Shown: positions 15,943-24,975, counted from the first letter of the stretch. The stretch: DNA of 64,000 bases from DAOUVR01 sp034430535 (GCA_964443325.1 CAYUCL010000006.1:17249-81248), one strand, 5' to 3'. Translations and numbers: made by a program. The notes: generated by a model from the sequence alone, not told the origin.

Positions 15943-17025
15943 ATGGTAAAGCAACATACGGCGAAAGAGCAAGTCACAAACGAGTTGGCGGCGTTGCAGC
16001 AGCGAATCAGTGAACTGGAAGCAGCGGAAGCCGAGCACAAGCGAGTGGAGGAGGCACTCAGGGAATCTGAAGAACTGTCGCGAGGCCTGATCGAGGCGGC
16101 CACAGTCGGCACATACATTGTCCAGGATGGAAAATTCCAGTATATCAACCCGGAGTACGCACAGATTTCAGGTTACACCGCGGATGAGCTTCTGATGACA
16201 TATTCCCTCGATTACGTCCACCCTGACGACAGAGAGGCAGTCAGGACGAAGGCGATAGAGCACCTGAAGGGCCGCGATAGGAGATCCTACGAGTTCAGGC
16301 TTGTGCGCAAGGATGGGGAGATACGGTGGATTCTGGAGAGGGTCGCTTCCATCCCTTACAAAGGGCAGCGAGCAACGATAGGAAGCTTTATGGATATCAG
16401 CGAGCGCAAGCGGGCGGAGGAAGCGCTCAGATACAATGTTGAAAGACTGCAAAGAATGCTGGGGCAGACGGTTGGTGTGCTGGCATCAGTTGTTGAAGTG
16501 AGGGACCCCACCACCGCTGGTCACCAGCGGCGAGTGGCCCACCTGGCGAGTGCCATAGCCAGCGAGATGGGCCTAATAGCGGATCAGATCACTGGAATCT
16601 ATATGGCCGGGCTTGTTCACGATGTGGGAGCGATATATACCCCCAGCGATATCCTCACTAAGCCGGGCCGGCTGGACGATGCTGAATTCAGCATGGTGAA
16701 AGACCAGCCGCGGGTCTCCTATGACATATTGAAGATGATAGAGTTCCCGTGGCCGGTGGCCGAAGTGGTCCTCCAGCACCGAGAAAGGATGGACGGGTCT
16801 GGCTATCCTGCTGGTCTATCGGGCGAAGATATCCTGCTTGAGGCGAGGATTCTGGGCGTGGCCGACGTGGTGGAGGCCATGACCTCCGACCGCCCCTACC
16901 GTCCGGCTCCGGGCATAGATGTAGCCCTGGAGGAGATCTCAAAGAACCGGGGCATCCTGTATGACCCGGTGGTGGTAGATACCTGCTTGAGTCTCTTCAA
17001 CGAGAAGAAGTTCAAGTTTGAGTAG
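15943..17025 (+). CDS. PAS - HD-GYP protein with degenerate metal site, copy 2
   Basis: 360 residues, paralogue of the protein at 12566 with the same order: coiled coil (1-40), PAS (about 45-155, GTYIVQDGKFQYINPEYAQI), PAC linker ISERKRAEE, HD-GYP (about 180-355). HDVGA replaces HDIGK, Gln255 replaces the HP histidine (KDQPRVSYDIL) and Arg280 replaces the second His of HHE (QHRERMDGSGYP), while the later Asp is kept (VADVVEAM). Because both copies share two lost ligands, the loss probably predates the duplication. A TTG at 15928 is in frame, but ATG 15943 gives the N-terminus (MVKQHTAKEQ) that resembles related genes here. It is followed by a decayed kaiB. Confidence 0.9.
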   Translation: MVKQHTAKEQVTNELAALQQRISELEAAEAEHKRVEEALRESEELSRGLIEAATVGTYIVQDGKFQYINPEYAQISGYTADELLMTYSLDYVHPDDREAVRTKAIEHLKGRDRRSYEFRLVRKDGEIRWILERVASIPYKGQRATIGSFMDISERKRAEEALRYNVERLQRMLGQTVGVLASVVEVRDPTTAGHQRRVAHLASAIASEMGLIADQITGIYMAGLVHDVGAIYTPSDILTKPGRLDDAEFSMVKDQPRVSYDILKMIEFPWPVAEVVLQHRERMDGSGYPAGLSGEDILLEARILGVADVVEAMTSDRPYRPAPGIDVALEEISKNRGILYDPVVVDTCLSLFNEKKFKFE

Positions 17026-17040
17026 GGGGGTGGAGGTGTA

Positions 17041-17262
17041 AATCCCGATCGAGTCGCAGGGTTACGCCGCCCATAGTTGAGTATGTCAGCGGTCACCTCG
17101 AGACGAGCGTGGCATTTCACCAAGGCCTAGGGAACTTGGTGCTCAAGGTCAGTGCCGCCGACGGTGGTCAGGACCCGCCCGGCTCCAGTCAGGAGAATAG
17201 TGGGGAGCCTCGGCGAACCAGAGAAGGTAATGGCGATATTGTGTTCGGAGGAGACGAGCTAG
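17041..17262 (+). pseudogene. Decayed KaiB-like gene
   Basis: Same position and sequence class as the KaiB-like frame at 13690. The segment CGATCGAGTCGCAGGGTT is shared with the first copy. After an internal loss, the end still reads PPTVVRTRPAPVRRIVGSLG then EPEKVMAILCSEETS before TAG (about 17259). The VIDVLKNPQLAE portion is gone and the frame is broken, so no functional KaiB can be made. An overlapping open frame (17109-17441) in another register is not credible. Confidence 0.75.
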
Positions 17263-17449
17263 TACTAGAGCGCCCAGATATGATCGTGGCAATTACAAGG
17301 ATCGGGTCAGTTGAAAAATGTAGTTGCCCAATTCATTGGGTTGGTCGATATATGTCATTTGTTGATCTGTCCTATCCGCCTTTGTCGGCACAGGAGGAGG
17401 TCTTATCTCCTCTTTATGGAGTGAATATGGCAGCCGCTTAACCTATATG

Positions 17450-17528
17450 GGGTAGGTTGGAGCATCCGCTCCAACCACACCTTGAGCAAATGCCCGACAG
17501 GGTCGGATCATTCGACTCAAGGCTACCC
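17450..17528. repeat. Nested palindromic repeat, second copy
   Basis: Outer arms GGGTAG (17450-17455) and CTACCC (17523-17528) with inner hairpin GTTGGAGC/GCTCCAAC and a second pair CTTGAG/CTCAAG whose loop is expanded relative to the 14007 copy. A separate CCCCGATATGATCGGGG palindrome follows at about 17542; a near copy is at about 23996. Confidence 0.7.
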
Positions 17529-17619
17529 TATTTGGGTAAGCGCCCCGATATGATCGGGGCAACTACAGTTACTGCTGGTGGCTAGCGGTAATAGGCAACA
17601 AAAAGGAATGAGTCGCAGA

Positions 17620-17757
17620 CCGTTCGTGGTCAGCTTTACACCGTTCGTGGTCAACTGTATACCATTCGTGGTGAACTGTACACCGTTCGTGGTGAACTGT
17701 ACACCGTTCGTGGTGAACTGTACACCGTTCGTGGTGAGCTTGTCGAACCATGAACGG
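17620..17757. repeat. 21-bp tandem repeat grown from a CCGTTCGTGGT hairpin
   Basis: Five consecutive 21-bp units start at 17620, 17641, 17662, 17683 and 17704, each beginning CCGTTCGTGGT or a one-base variant and continuing CAACTGTACA-like. The sixth (17725) changes into the hairpin partner seen singly at 14135. There are no spacers, so it is not CRISPR. Both strands translate into repetitive peptides (for example HHERCTV) that are artefacts. Confidence 0.85.
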
Positions 17758-17891
17758 CCCTTCGGTGAACTCAGGACAGGCCCTTCGACAAGCTCAGGGC
17801 AAACGGACTAAACGCCACCCACTTTCCGGGTGTCTGGGGGTAGGCATATGTCAATCGTTGACCTGTCCTATTCGCCTTCTTGATTGACAGA

Positions 17892-17987
17892 CTCAGGTGT
17901 TTCGAAGGTAAAAATCAGGGATTCCACGACCGAACTCAGGGATTTCCCGATTGTGGGCTGAGCCATAACAATGTAGTGTAGGCATGA
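17892..17987 (+). promoter_or_regulatory. TCAGG iteron promoter element, copy F (three boxes)
   Basis: Boxes start at 17892, 17914 and 17935 (22 and 21 bp). TTGTGG is at 17951-17956 and TGTAGT at 17972-17977 (15 bp). The upstream arm CGTTGACCTGTCCTATTCGC (from about 17848) is shared with copies C, D and G. It lies 77 bp before the small ORF at 18054 that is coupled to the giant PAS protein. Confidence 0.7.
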
Positions 17988-18053
17988 GTGTAACTAACTA
18001 GAAAAAACCATCTACGGTTAGGAAGATTCCAGTACGATGGCGGGGGCTGCTAT

Positions 18054-18290
18054 ATGAAGAGCTGGTTATCTATGGGCCTTTCTCATAGGGGAGAGGCTTT
18101 ATATTTTTTAGGTGGTATCGGTGGTGTTGTGCTTCAGACTATGGAGCGTCGCTATTCCGCGACACCCAAACAGGCTGAAAGCGTGTCGGCAGCGAATCTA
18201 TTGGATGAGGTGATATATCGTCACATCAAAACGGGTGACGGGCTGTGGTTGCCTGAAATTGCCGCTCTTTTTAGGAGGCACACGAAATGA
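18054..18290 (+). CDS. Small hypothetical protein coupled to the multi-PAS gene
   Basis: 78-residue frame beginning MKSWLSMGLS, with one hydrophobic stretch (ALYFLGGIGGVVLQT, about 15-29) and a charged C-terminal half. I do not recognise the family. In favour of it being real: GGGGG precedes the ATG at a usable distance, it follows promoter element F by 77 bp, and its TGA overlaps the ATG of the next gene (ATGA at 18287-18290). Against: it is short, has no known match, and could simply be leader sequence. Confidence 0.4.
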   Translation: MKSWLSMGLSHRGEALYFLGGIGGVVLQTMERRYSATPKQAESVSAANLLDEVIYRHIKTGDGLWLPEIAALFRRHTK

Positions 18291-21200
18291 AAGATCAACA
18301 CAAGACAAAAGAGCAACTCATTAAGGAATTGGCGCAGATGCGCCAGCGACTCGCTGAATGTAAAGTATCAGAAGCCGAGCGAAAGCGGGTGGAGGAGGAA
18401 GTAAAGCAACTGAGTTCTGCTGTTGATCAGTCCATTGACGGCATAGCCATAGGTGACCTTGAACCGAAGATGACGTATGTCAACGATGCCTTTGCCCAGA
18501 TGCACGGCTACTCGCCCGAGGAAATGATGGGGATGAAAGTTGCGAACCTGCACAACGAGGAACAGATGGACGAGTTCAAAACGGGTATCGATCAGATAAT
18601 GACGCAGGGTTCATGGATGGGTGAAATAGGGCATGTTAGAAAGGATGGAGCGCCTTTTCCCACATACATGTCGGTTACTTTGTTGAAGGATAGCGACGGC
18701 AATCCGACAGGAATTGTGGCAGTTGCAAGAGACATCACCGAGCGCAAGCGGGCGGAGGGGGCGCTGCGGGAGTCGGAGGAGAAGTTCTCCAAGGCCTTTC
18801 GTTCCAGCCCTATCCCGATGGTTATTGCGGTGCTTGAAGATGGACGCGCTATCGATGTAAACGAAAGTCTTTTACATATGACCGGCTATTGTCGCGAAGA
18901 GTTCAGAGGTCGGAAGAGGGGCGAACTGGGTTTCTGGGTAAATCCAGAGAACCATGCCAGAATAGTGCAGATATTGCGTGACCAGGGGCAGATTCGCGAT
19001 AGAGAGGAGGAGTATCGCATAAAGTCGGGCGAGATCCGTACCGCGCTGACTTCAGCAGAGATAGTTCACATTGGCGATGAACTGTGCGCGCTCTACGTAC
19101 TCAATGACATCACCGAGCGAAAGCGGGCGGAGGAGGCGCTGCGTGAGACTGAGAACCGCTACAAGGCCATCTTTGATAACCGGCTGCAGATGGTCTACAT
19201 CAATGATGGCAAGGGGCTTTTTCTTGACGCCAACGATTACGCTCTGGAGCGGCTAGGATACACTCGCGATGATCTTGGAAAGGTCTCGTTCCAGGACATG
19301 ATCCATCCAGACGACCTTCCAGCGATACTACAAGTTTTTTCAGAGATCTTGACCAAGGGCTCCATGGAACGCTCTATTGAAATTCGCCTCGTTACCAAAT
19401 CCGGAGAGATAATCTGGGTTGAGACTTTCGGCATTCCCCTTGAGCGCGATGTTGACCATTATATGGCTCTGGGTATTGCAAATGACATCACCGAGCGCAA
19501 GAAGGCAGAGGAGGCGCTGCGGGAGAGCGAGGAAAAATATCGCCATGTGGTCGAGCGGGCAAATGACGGCATTCTGATTATTCAGGATGGGACAATCAAG
19601 TATGCCAATCGGCGTGCGGAGGAATTAAGCGGGTACATTTTTGCACAGACCACTGAGGCGCAGTTTATTAATTATCTCCATCCCGATGAAATTCCCAAAG
19701 TGGTTGAGCGATACCAGCGACGTATGGCAGGGGAGGATGTCGAACCGGTATATGAGACGATTATGAGGCGCGAAGACGGCAGTGATATATATGTCGAGAT
19801 CAATGCAGGAACAATTTCATATCGGGGAGAACCGGCGGATCTTGTTTTCATCCACGACATCACCGAGCGCAAGCAGGCAGAGCAGGCGTTGAGGCAGTCC
19901 GAGTACAAATTTAGAACTGCCCTTGAGTCGGCAAGGGATGGCATCCTCATAACTAGTAACGATGGCTCAGTGGTGGACATCAACAGGACGTTGCTGAACG
20001 CTTTGGGATACGATTCTAAGGAGCAAGTCATCGGTAGAAACTCTCTTGAGCTTCTTGCGGTCGAGCGATCCCAAAAGCAACTGGATGGCGTGCGACGGGA
20101 GATGGCTCAAAAAGGCCACATTAGCAACGTGGAGTTAATGGGACTCACCCGCGATGGTAGAAAGGTGCCGGTTGAGGTAACCGTCTCCAACATGACTGAC
20201 GACGAAGGGCAGCCTGCAGGGTCTATTGTTGTAATAAGGGATATCACCCAACGCAAGAGGGCTGAGGAGGCGCTGAAGGAGTCGGAGGAGTTGTCCCGGG
20301 GAATGCTGGAGGCCGCAACGATCGGTATATACATCGTCCAGGATGGGAAATTCCAGTATGTCAACCCGCAGTTCGAGCACATAGGGGGCTACACTGCGGA
20401 TGACTTTTTAGGGAAAGATTCTCTCGAGCATGTCCACTCTGAAGATAGAGAGATGGTCAGGAAGAAAGCGATAGAGCAATTAAAGGGACAGAGTACCCAG
20501 CCATATGAGTACAGGTTTATATGTAAGGGCGGAGGGGAATTGTGGATACTGGAGAAGGTCAGTTCCATCCAGTATAAAGGGAAACCGGCGGCGATCGGGA
20601 GCTTTATAGACATCACCGAGCGCAAGCAGGCGGAGGGGAAGCTAGAACGTTTGAACCTCGTGCTTCGCACCATCGGCGACGTCAACCAGCTCATCGCTAA
20701 AGAAAAGGACCGCGACAAGCTGATTAAAGCGACCTGCGACGCCTTCCTCGAGCATAGCAGTTACTATAATGCCTGGATGGCCCTGTTTGATGAGTCAGGA
20801 GAGCTTGTTGCCACTGCCGAAGCTGGCCTGGGCAATAATTTCCTGCCAATGGTAGACCAGCTCAAGCGTGGTCAGTTGACCAAATGCGGGCGCAGGGCGC
20901 TGAGGCAATCGGGCGTTGTGGTAACCAAAGACCCGTCTTCAACATGTCGTGATTGCTCATTAGCGGACAAGTACCCAGGCAGAGCGGCCATCACCACCCG
21001 GATAGAATACGAAGGAAGGGTCTACGGCCTGCTGTCCGCCTCGATGCCACGAGCTTTCATCACGGAGGAACAAGAGCTATCCCTGTTCAAAGAGGTTGCC
21101 GCCGACATCGCTTTCGCCCTCTACACCATAGAACTGGAGGTGGAGCGCAAGCGGATGGAGGAGGCACTTCGGGAGAGCGAGGAGAGGCTCAGGGCGCTCA

Positions 21201-23581
21201 TACAGAACGCCCCTGACGCCATCTATACCAACGACCTTGAGGGCAATTTCACCAGTGGGAACAAAAAAGCAGAGGAATTGGTCGGCTATTCCCGGCAGGA
21301 GCTCACCGGTGAGAACTTCTTCGATAAAGGGATTCTACCTGGGGAGTATGTCCCCAAAGCGATAGAGCTTCTGGAAAGGAACAGGAGAGGTGAACCGACG
21401 GGGCCTGATGAATTTGAATTGGTCAGGAAGGACGGCACCAGTGTGGTCGTGGAGATATCGACCTTCCCGGTGAACAGAGGAGGGGAGGTTGAGATTATGG
21501 GCATAGCCCGCGACATTACCGAGCGCAAGAAAGCAGATGAGGCGCTACGGGAGAGCGAGGAAAAACTGCGTGCCACATTTGGGACCATGTCTGATGCGAT
21601 AGCTGTTACCGATGTATCCGGCAATCTCGTAGACATAAACGAGGCAACAGTGCGCCTGCTTGGTTACAGGCAGAAGGAAGAGCTTATCGGGAGAAACGCT
21701 CTTGATCTTATCGCTGAAAGAGACAGGGCTAAGGCTGCGGAAGATATTGGAAAGGCATTGGTAGAGGGGGACACTTCGCTCACAGAGTATGCGTTGCTGA
21801 CCGAAAACGGTGGAGAAGTAGAGATCGAGGCGAGCGCTGCCCTCCTGCGTGACGGATCCGGGAATCCGGCAGGGGTAATCGCGGTAATGAGGGATATCAC
21901 CGAGCGCAAGCGGGCGGAGGAGGAGATTCATCGCTACAACAAGCGGCTTGAAGCGCTCCACGCCATCAGCGCCGCGGTGAGCCAGACCATGGACCTGGAT
22001 GAGATGCTAAACAGCGCCCTGGAGAAGGTGCTTGAGGTTACTGAGACACAGGCAGGCTATATACATCTCTATGACTGGGAAAGAAAGGAACTTGCTCTAA
22101 GGGCCCATCGGGGGATATCCGAGAAGTATGCTGCAACTCTGGAAAGATTGCCGGTGAGTGAGAAAGTCATACGGCGCTGGCAGAACAAGCCGGAGCCCAG
22201 TTTCAGGGCGCGTGGAATTGTAAGCGAGCTCGCTGATAGTGAAGCAACCGCCGCCGAGCTGGAAGACGGCATAGCAGTGCTGGCGACACTGCCCCTGGCG
22301 TCCAAATCGGGGATGCATGGAGGTTTGACCCTTGTCGGCGGCACACGCCGCTGGTTCTCCCCCGAGGAGCTGGAGCTTCTCAAGGCTATATGCAACGAAA
22401 TAGCGGTGGGCATAGAGAACGCCGAGCTACTCGAGAGAACGAGAGAGCTATCGGTGACTGATGAGCTGACCGAGCTGTACAATCGCCGCCACTTCTACGA
22501 GGTGCTTGAGAACGAGATGGCCCGCACGCAGCGCTATGGTGGCTGCTTCACTCTGGCAATGCTCGACCTTGATGAATTCAAGCAATACAACGATAGATTT
22601 GGGCACACCAATGGCGATGCCATCCTGAGGTCCGTTGGCCAAACGCTCAGGTCGCAATTGAGGAATGCCGACATGGTCTTTCGCTACGGGGGCGATGAGT
22701 TCACCCTCGTCCTGCCGGCAACTGATGCGGCAAAAGCCAGGAAGATTGTGGACCGCATCAGGGTAAAAAGGTTACAAGGGCTTAAGGCCGATAATGAAGG
22801 TTTGGAACACTGTCTCGGGTTCAGCGCTGGAATCGCTCAGTTCCCTGAGAATGCTGAAACGGCGGATGCCCTGGTATTCCTGGCCGACGCTGCCCTGTAC
22901 CGTTCCAAGAGAGGGGGAGGAGGTAAATCTACGCTGGTCTCCGAGCTGGGGGGACTTGCAGCGGGCGCCCTGGACAGTGCAACCATGGACCAGGTCTATG
23001 CCCTGGCGGCTATGGTAGATGCCAAGGACCCGCATACCTATGGTCACTCGAAGAGGGTCGCCACAATATCGGAAATGATAGGCAAAGAAATCGCTCTACA
23101 GCCAAAAGAGCTAGCCGACTTACGCGCCGCTGCCCTGCTGCATGATATTGGCAAAGTGGGCGTACCCGACTCGATCCTGACCAAATCTGGCAAGCCGACA
23201 GAGCATGAATGGAAAATCCTAAAGAAGCACCCTGTTGAAGGGGCTAGGATCATAGGCTATGTGAAGGAACTCGAAGGGTTGGTGCCCTTAGTGCGGCACC
23301 ACCACGAGTGGTGTAACGGCACCGGCTATCCAGATGGGCTAAGGGGAGAAGACATACCCCTTGGCGCCAGGATCATAAGCATAGCTGATGCCTATGACAC
23401 CATGACCACGCAGCGTCCCTACCGGGATGTCGTGTCTCAGGAAGAGGCACTTGAGGAACTGAGGCGGTGTTCTGGGACGCAGTTCGACTCTGAGCTTGTT
23501 GAGGCGTTTGGCCGCGCTCTGAATAGGACTATTCAGCAAGATGCTGGCAAAATGAAGTCCCCCTCTTTAGTCACGAAATAG
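18287..23581 (+). CDS. Giant multi-PAS/GAF diguanylate cyclase - HD-GYP phosphodiesterase
   Basis: 1764 residues, no membrane segments seen. In order: short coiled coil (1-40), six PAS domains (about 40-155, 160-275, 280-400, 405-525, 530-650, 655-775), GAF (about 780-940), two PAS (about 955-1075, 1080-1200), GAF (about 1210-1370), GGDEF (about 1385-1545) and HD-GYP (about 1565-1740). Nearly every PAS ends in a DITERK(R/K/Q)AE linker. The cyclase motif is intact (FRYGGDEFT) with an RNAD I-site five residues earlier, and HD-GYP keeps HDIGK, KKHP and HHEWCNGTGYP, so it may make and hydrolyse c-di-GMP. PAS 6 closely resembles the PAS of the two short HD-GYP proteins, and the GAF-GGDEF-HD-GYP end resembles that at 3522. 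ATG 18287 overlaps the preceding TGA. Confidence 0.93.
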   Translation: MKDQHKTKEQLIKELAQMRQRLAECKVSEAERKRVEEEVKQLSSAVDQSIDGIAIGDLEPKMTYVNDAFAQMHGYSPEEMMGMKVANLHNEEQMDEFKTGIDQIMTQGSWMGEIGHVRKDGAPFPTYMSVTLLKDSDGNPTGIVAVARDITERKRAEGALRESEEKFSKAFRSSPIPMVIAVLEDGRAIDVNESLLHMTGYCREEFRGRKRGELGFWVNPENHARIVQILRDQGQIRDREEEYRIKSGEIRTALTSAEIVHIGDELCALYVLNDITERKRAEEALRETENRYKAIFDNRLQMVYINDGKGLFLDANDYALERLGYTRDDLGKVSFQDMIHPDDLPAILQVFSEILTKGSMERSIEIRLVTKSGEIIWVETFGIPLERDVDHYMALGIANDITERKKAEEALRESEEKYRHVVERANDGILIIQDGTIKYANRRAEELSGYIFAQTTEAQFINYLHPDEIPKVVERYQRRMAGEDVEPVYETIMRREDGSDIYVEINAGTISYRGEPADLVFIHDITERKQAEQALRQSEYKFRTALESARDGILITSNDGSVVDINRTLLNALGYDSKEQVIGRNSLELLAVERSQKQLDGVRREMAQKGHISNVELMGLTRDGRKVPVEVTVSNMTDDEGQPAGSIVVIRDITQRKRAEEALKESEELSRGMLEAATIGIYIVQDGKFQYVNPQFEHIGGYTADDFLGKDSLEHVHSEDREMVRKKAIEQLKGQSTQPYEYRFICKGGGELWILEKVSSIQYKGKPAAIGSFIDITERKQAEGKLERLNLVLRTIGDVNQLIAKEKDRDKLIKATCDAFLEHSSYYNAWMALFDESGELVATAEAGLGNNFLPMVDQLKRGQLTKCGRRALRQSGVVVTKDPSSTCRDCSLADKYPGRAAITTRIEYEGRVYGLLSASMPRAFITEEQELSLFKEVAADIAFALYTIELEVERKRMEEALRESEERLRALIQNAPDAIYTNDLEGNFTSGNKKAEELVGYSRQELTGENFFDKGILPGEYVPKAIELLERNRRGEPTGPDEFELVRKDGTSVVVEISTFPVNRGGEVEIMGIARDITERKKADEALRESEEKLRATFGTMSDAIAVTDVSGNLVDINEATVRLLGYRQKEELIGRNALDLIAERDRAKAAEDIGKALVEGDTSLTEYALLTENGGEVEIEASAALLRDGSGNPAGVIAVMRDITERKRAEEEIHRYNKRLEALHAISAAVSQTMDLDEMLNSALEKVLEVTETQAGYIHLYDWERKELALRAHRGISEKYAATLERLPVSEKVIRRWQNKPEPSFRARGIVSELADSEATAAELEDGIAVLATLPLASKSGMHGGLTLVGGTRRWFSPEELELLKAICNEIAVGIENAELLERTRELSVTDELTELYNRRHFYEVLENEMARTQRYGGCFTLAMLDLDEFKQYNDRFGHTNGDAILRSVGQTLRSQLRNADMVFRYGGDEFTLVLPATDAAKARKIVDRIRVKRLQGLKADNEGLEHCLGFSAGIAQFPENAETADALVFLADAALYRSKRGGGGKSTLVSELGGLAAGALDSATMDQVYALAAMVDAKDPHTYGHSKRVATISEMIGKEIALQPKELADLRAAALLHDIGKVGVPDSILTKSGKPTEHEWKILKKHPVEGARIIGYVKELEGLVPLVRHHHEWCNGTGYPDGLRGEDIPLGARIISIADAYDTMTTQRPYRDVVSQEEALEELRRCSGTQFDSELVEAFGRALNRTIQQDAGKMKSPSLVTK

Positions 23582-24340
23582 TCCCTTGGAAGTCCTCCCC
23601 ACCATAGCGGGAGTAGCGTCGCCATTTAATCTCTCTGTGGGGTAGGTCGGTCGCCTAAGGCGACCGACCACACCTTGAGCACCCCGATTTGTCAACGATA
23701 TGTCATTCTGAGGGAGGCCGAGGAAAGCGGGGGCGACCGAAGAATCTTAGGAAAGGCGGGCGGGAATAGATCCTCCCTCCCCTGGCGGGAGGCGAGTCGC
23801 CTTTGGAGACTGGCGGGAGGGTCCTTCCCTGGAAGGAGAGGGAGGGGGAACTTCACCCTCACCCTCGCCCTCTCCTCGCCAGAGTTCGCATCAGGCGACC
23901 CTTCAAGGGAGAGGGGATAGAAGAGAGCATCCGCTCCAACCACGCCTTGAGCCCTTCAGCGGAAGGGCTCAAGGCTATCCTGTTTTGGTAAGCGCCCCGA
24001 TATGGTCGGGGCAACTATTAAAGAAAGGGGGGGTGAAAAATGTAGTTGCCCATCCTTCTTTGAAGGATTGGGCGTGCGGGCATATATCATTATGAGTAGG
24101 GGCGGGTTTCAAACCCGCCCCTACAATTAGTTACACGAGGCCCGAAGAACCTCCACCCCACCGAGACTCTTCCCCTTCACAAAGAGAAGGGACTCAGAAT
24201 AACAGTGATGATGGGCGGGCAACCAGCAATATATCTCCAAGGTATTGGACGACAACACCTATAAAATCCTATCACACTGATTTTTCCTACCACTTATGCC
24301 ACAGCTTCCACTGTTGACCTGTCCTATTCGACTTCTTGAT
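23582..24340. repeat. Repeat-filled spacer
   Basis: No credible gene. It contains GGTCGGTCGCC/GGCGACCGACC (23642-23669), a GGCGGGAGG/GGAGAGGG-rich block (about 23770-23920), a partial nested palindrome with AGCCCTTCAGCGGAAGGGCT (about 23950-23970), CCCCGATATGGTCGGGG (about 23995), a GTAGTTGCCCA repeat (about 24042, related to ones near 17323 and 28740), the GGGGCGGGTTT palindrome (24097-24123) and a GAGACTCTTCCCCTTCAC repeat (about 24160). Confidence 0.65.
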
Positions 24341-24348
24341 TGACAAGA

Positions 24349-24420
24349 CTCAGGTGTTTCGAAGGCACAAATCAGGGATTTCCCGATTGTGCACTGAGCT
24401 ATCATGTTGTAGTTTGGGCA
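24349..24420 (+). promoter_or_regulatory. TCAGG iteron promoter element, copy G (two boxes)
   Basis: Boxes start at 24349 and 24371 (22 bp). TTGTGC is at 24387-24392 and TGTAGT at 24408-24413 (15 bp). The upstream arm CCACTGTTGACCTGTCCTATT starts at 24308. The start of the downstream membrane protein (24511) is 98 bp past the hexamer. Confidence 0.7.
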
Positions 24421-24510
24421 TATTAGCAGAAGACATGGGGCAGAATAAGTTAGGGATCCAAAATCCCGTTTTGGGATAGGAAATTTCAGATTATACGACG
24501 GAGGTGAAAC

Positions 24511-24975
24511 ATGCTAGCGGCGGCGATGGTTTTCGCACTTATGGGTGGAGTGGCGTATCTCTTAGCAGGTCTTGTCGTCACTATTGTAGGCGTACCTGTG
24601 GGCGACGCTTGGACCACCGCTACTCTGACAAGTGCACCCTGGTGGATAGTAATGATGATACCAATCGGATTAGCTGGCATTATCGGCGGCGGTTGGGTAC
24701 GCTGGAACCGCAATGCAGGGGGAATTCTATTGTGGCTGGCTAGCGCCGCTTTTATTGTGATCGGCCTGGTTTCGATACGTGAAGTGCTGGCGTTAATTGC
24801 TGATAGTCCTCTCTCCGTGCAAGGCTGGCAATGGATCATTTTGCTAGCTTTGGTTTCCTATTTTATAGGGGCACTGCTGGCACTGATGCTGGGGGGCACT
24901 TTATCTTTGGTTGGGGGGATGAGGGAAACTCAAGCCAAGGGTTCGCTAAGAACGGCAAAGGCGAAGAGCATGTGA
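24511..24975 (+). CDS. Small four-helix membrane protein
   Basis: 154 residues; I do not recognise the family. Four hydrophobic segments are visible: about 2-28 (AAAMVFALMGGVAYLLAGLV), 44-62, 71-92 and 107-133, followed by a basic, probably cytoplasmic tail (SLRTAKAKSM). The ATG is well supported by GGAGGTG six bases upstream. It stands alone behind promoter element G, with the hybrid kinase starting about 385 bp later. Its position suggests it belongs to the same promoter-element group as the signalling genes; nothing in the sequence shows a catalytic role. Confidence 0.75.
   Translation: MLAAAMVFALMGGVAYLLAGLVVTIVGVPVGDAWTTATLTSAPWWIVMMIPIGLAGIIGGGWVRWNRNAGGILLWLASAAFIVIGLVSIREVLALIADSPLSVQGWQWIILLALVSYFIGALLALMLGGTLSLVGGMRETQAKGSLRTAKAKSM

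Noticed and set aside
17109..17441. 110-residue frame over the decayed kaiB
   Set aside because: It is in a different register from the KaiB similarity and runs into repeat DNA.
17569..17751. Minus-strand frame giving MVRQAHHERCTV-type repeats
   Set aside because: It is the translation of the 21-bp repeat and dispersed hairpin; there is no RBS and the frame exists only because 21 is a multiple of three.
17620..17757. Possible CRISPR array
   Set aside because: The units are directly adjacent with no spacers, and there are no cas genes.
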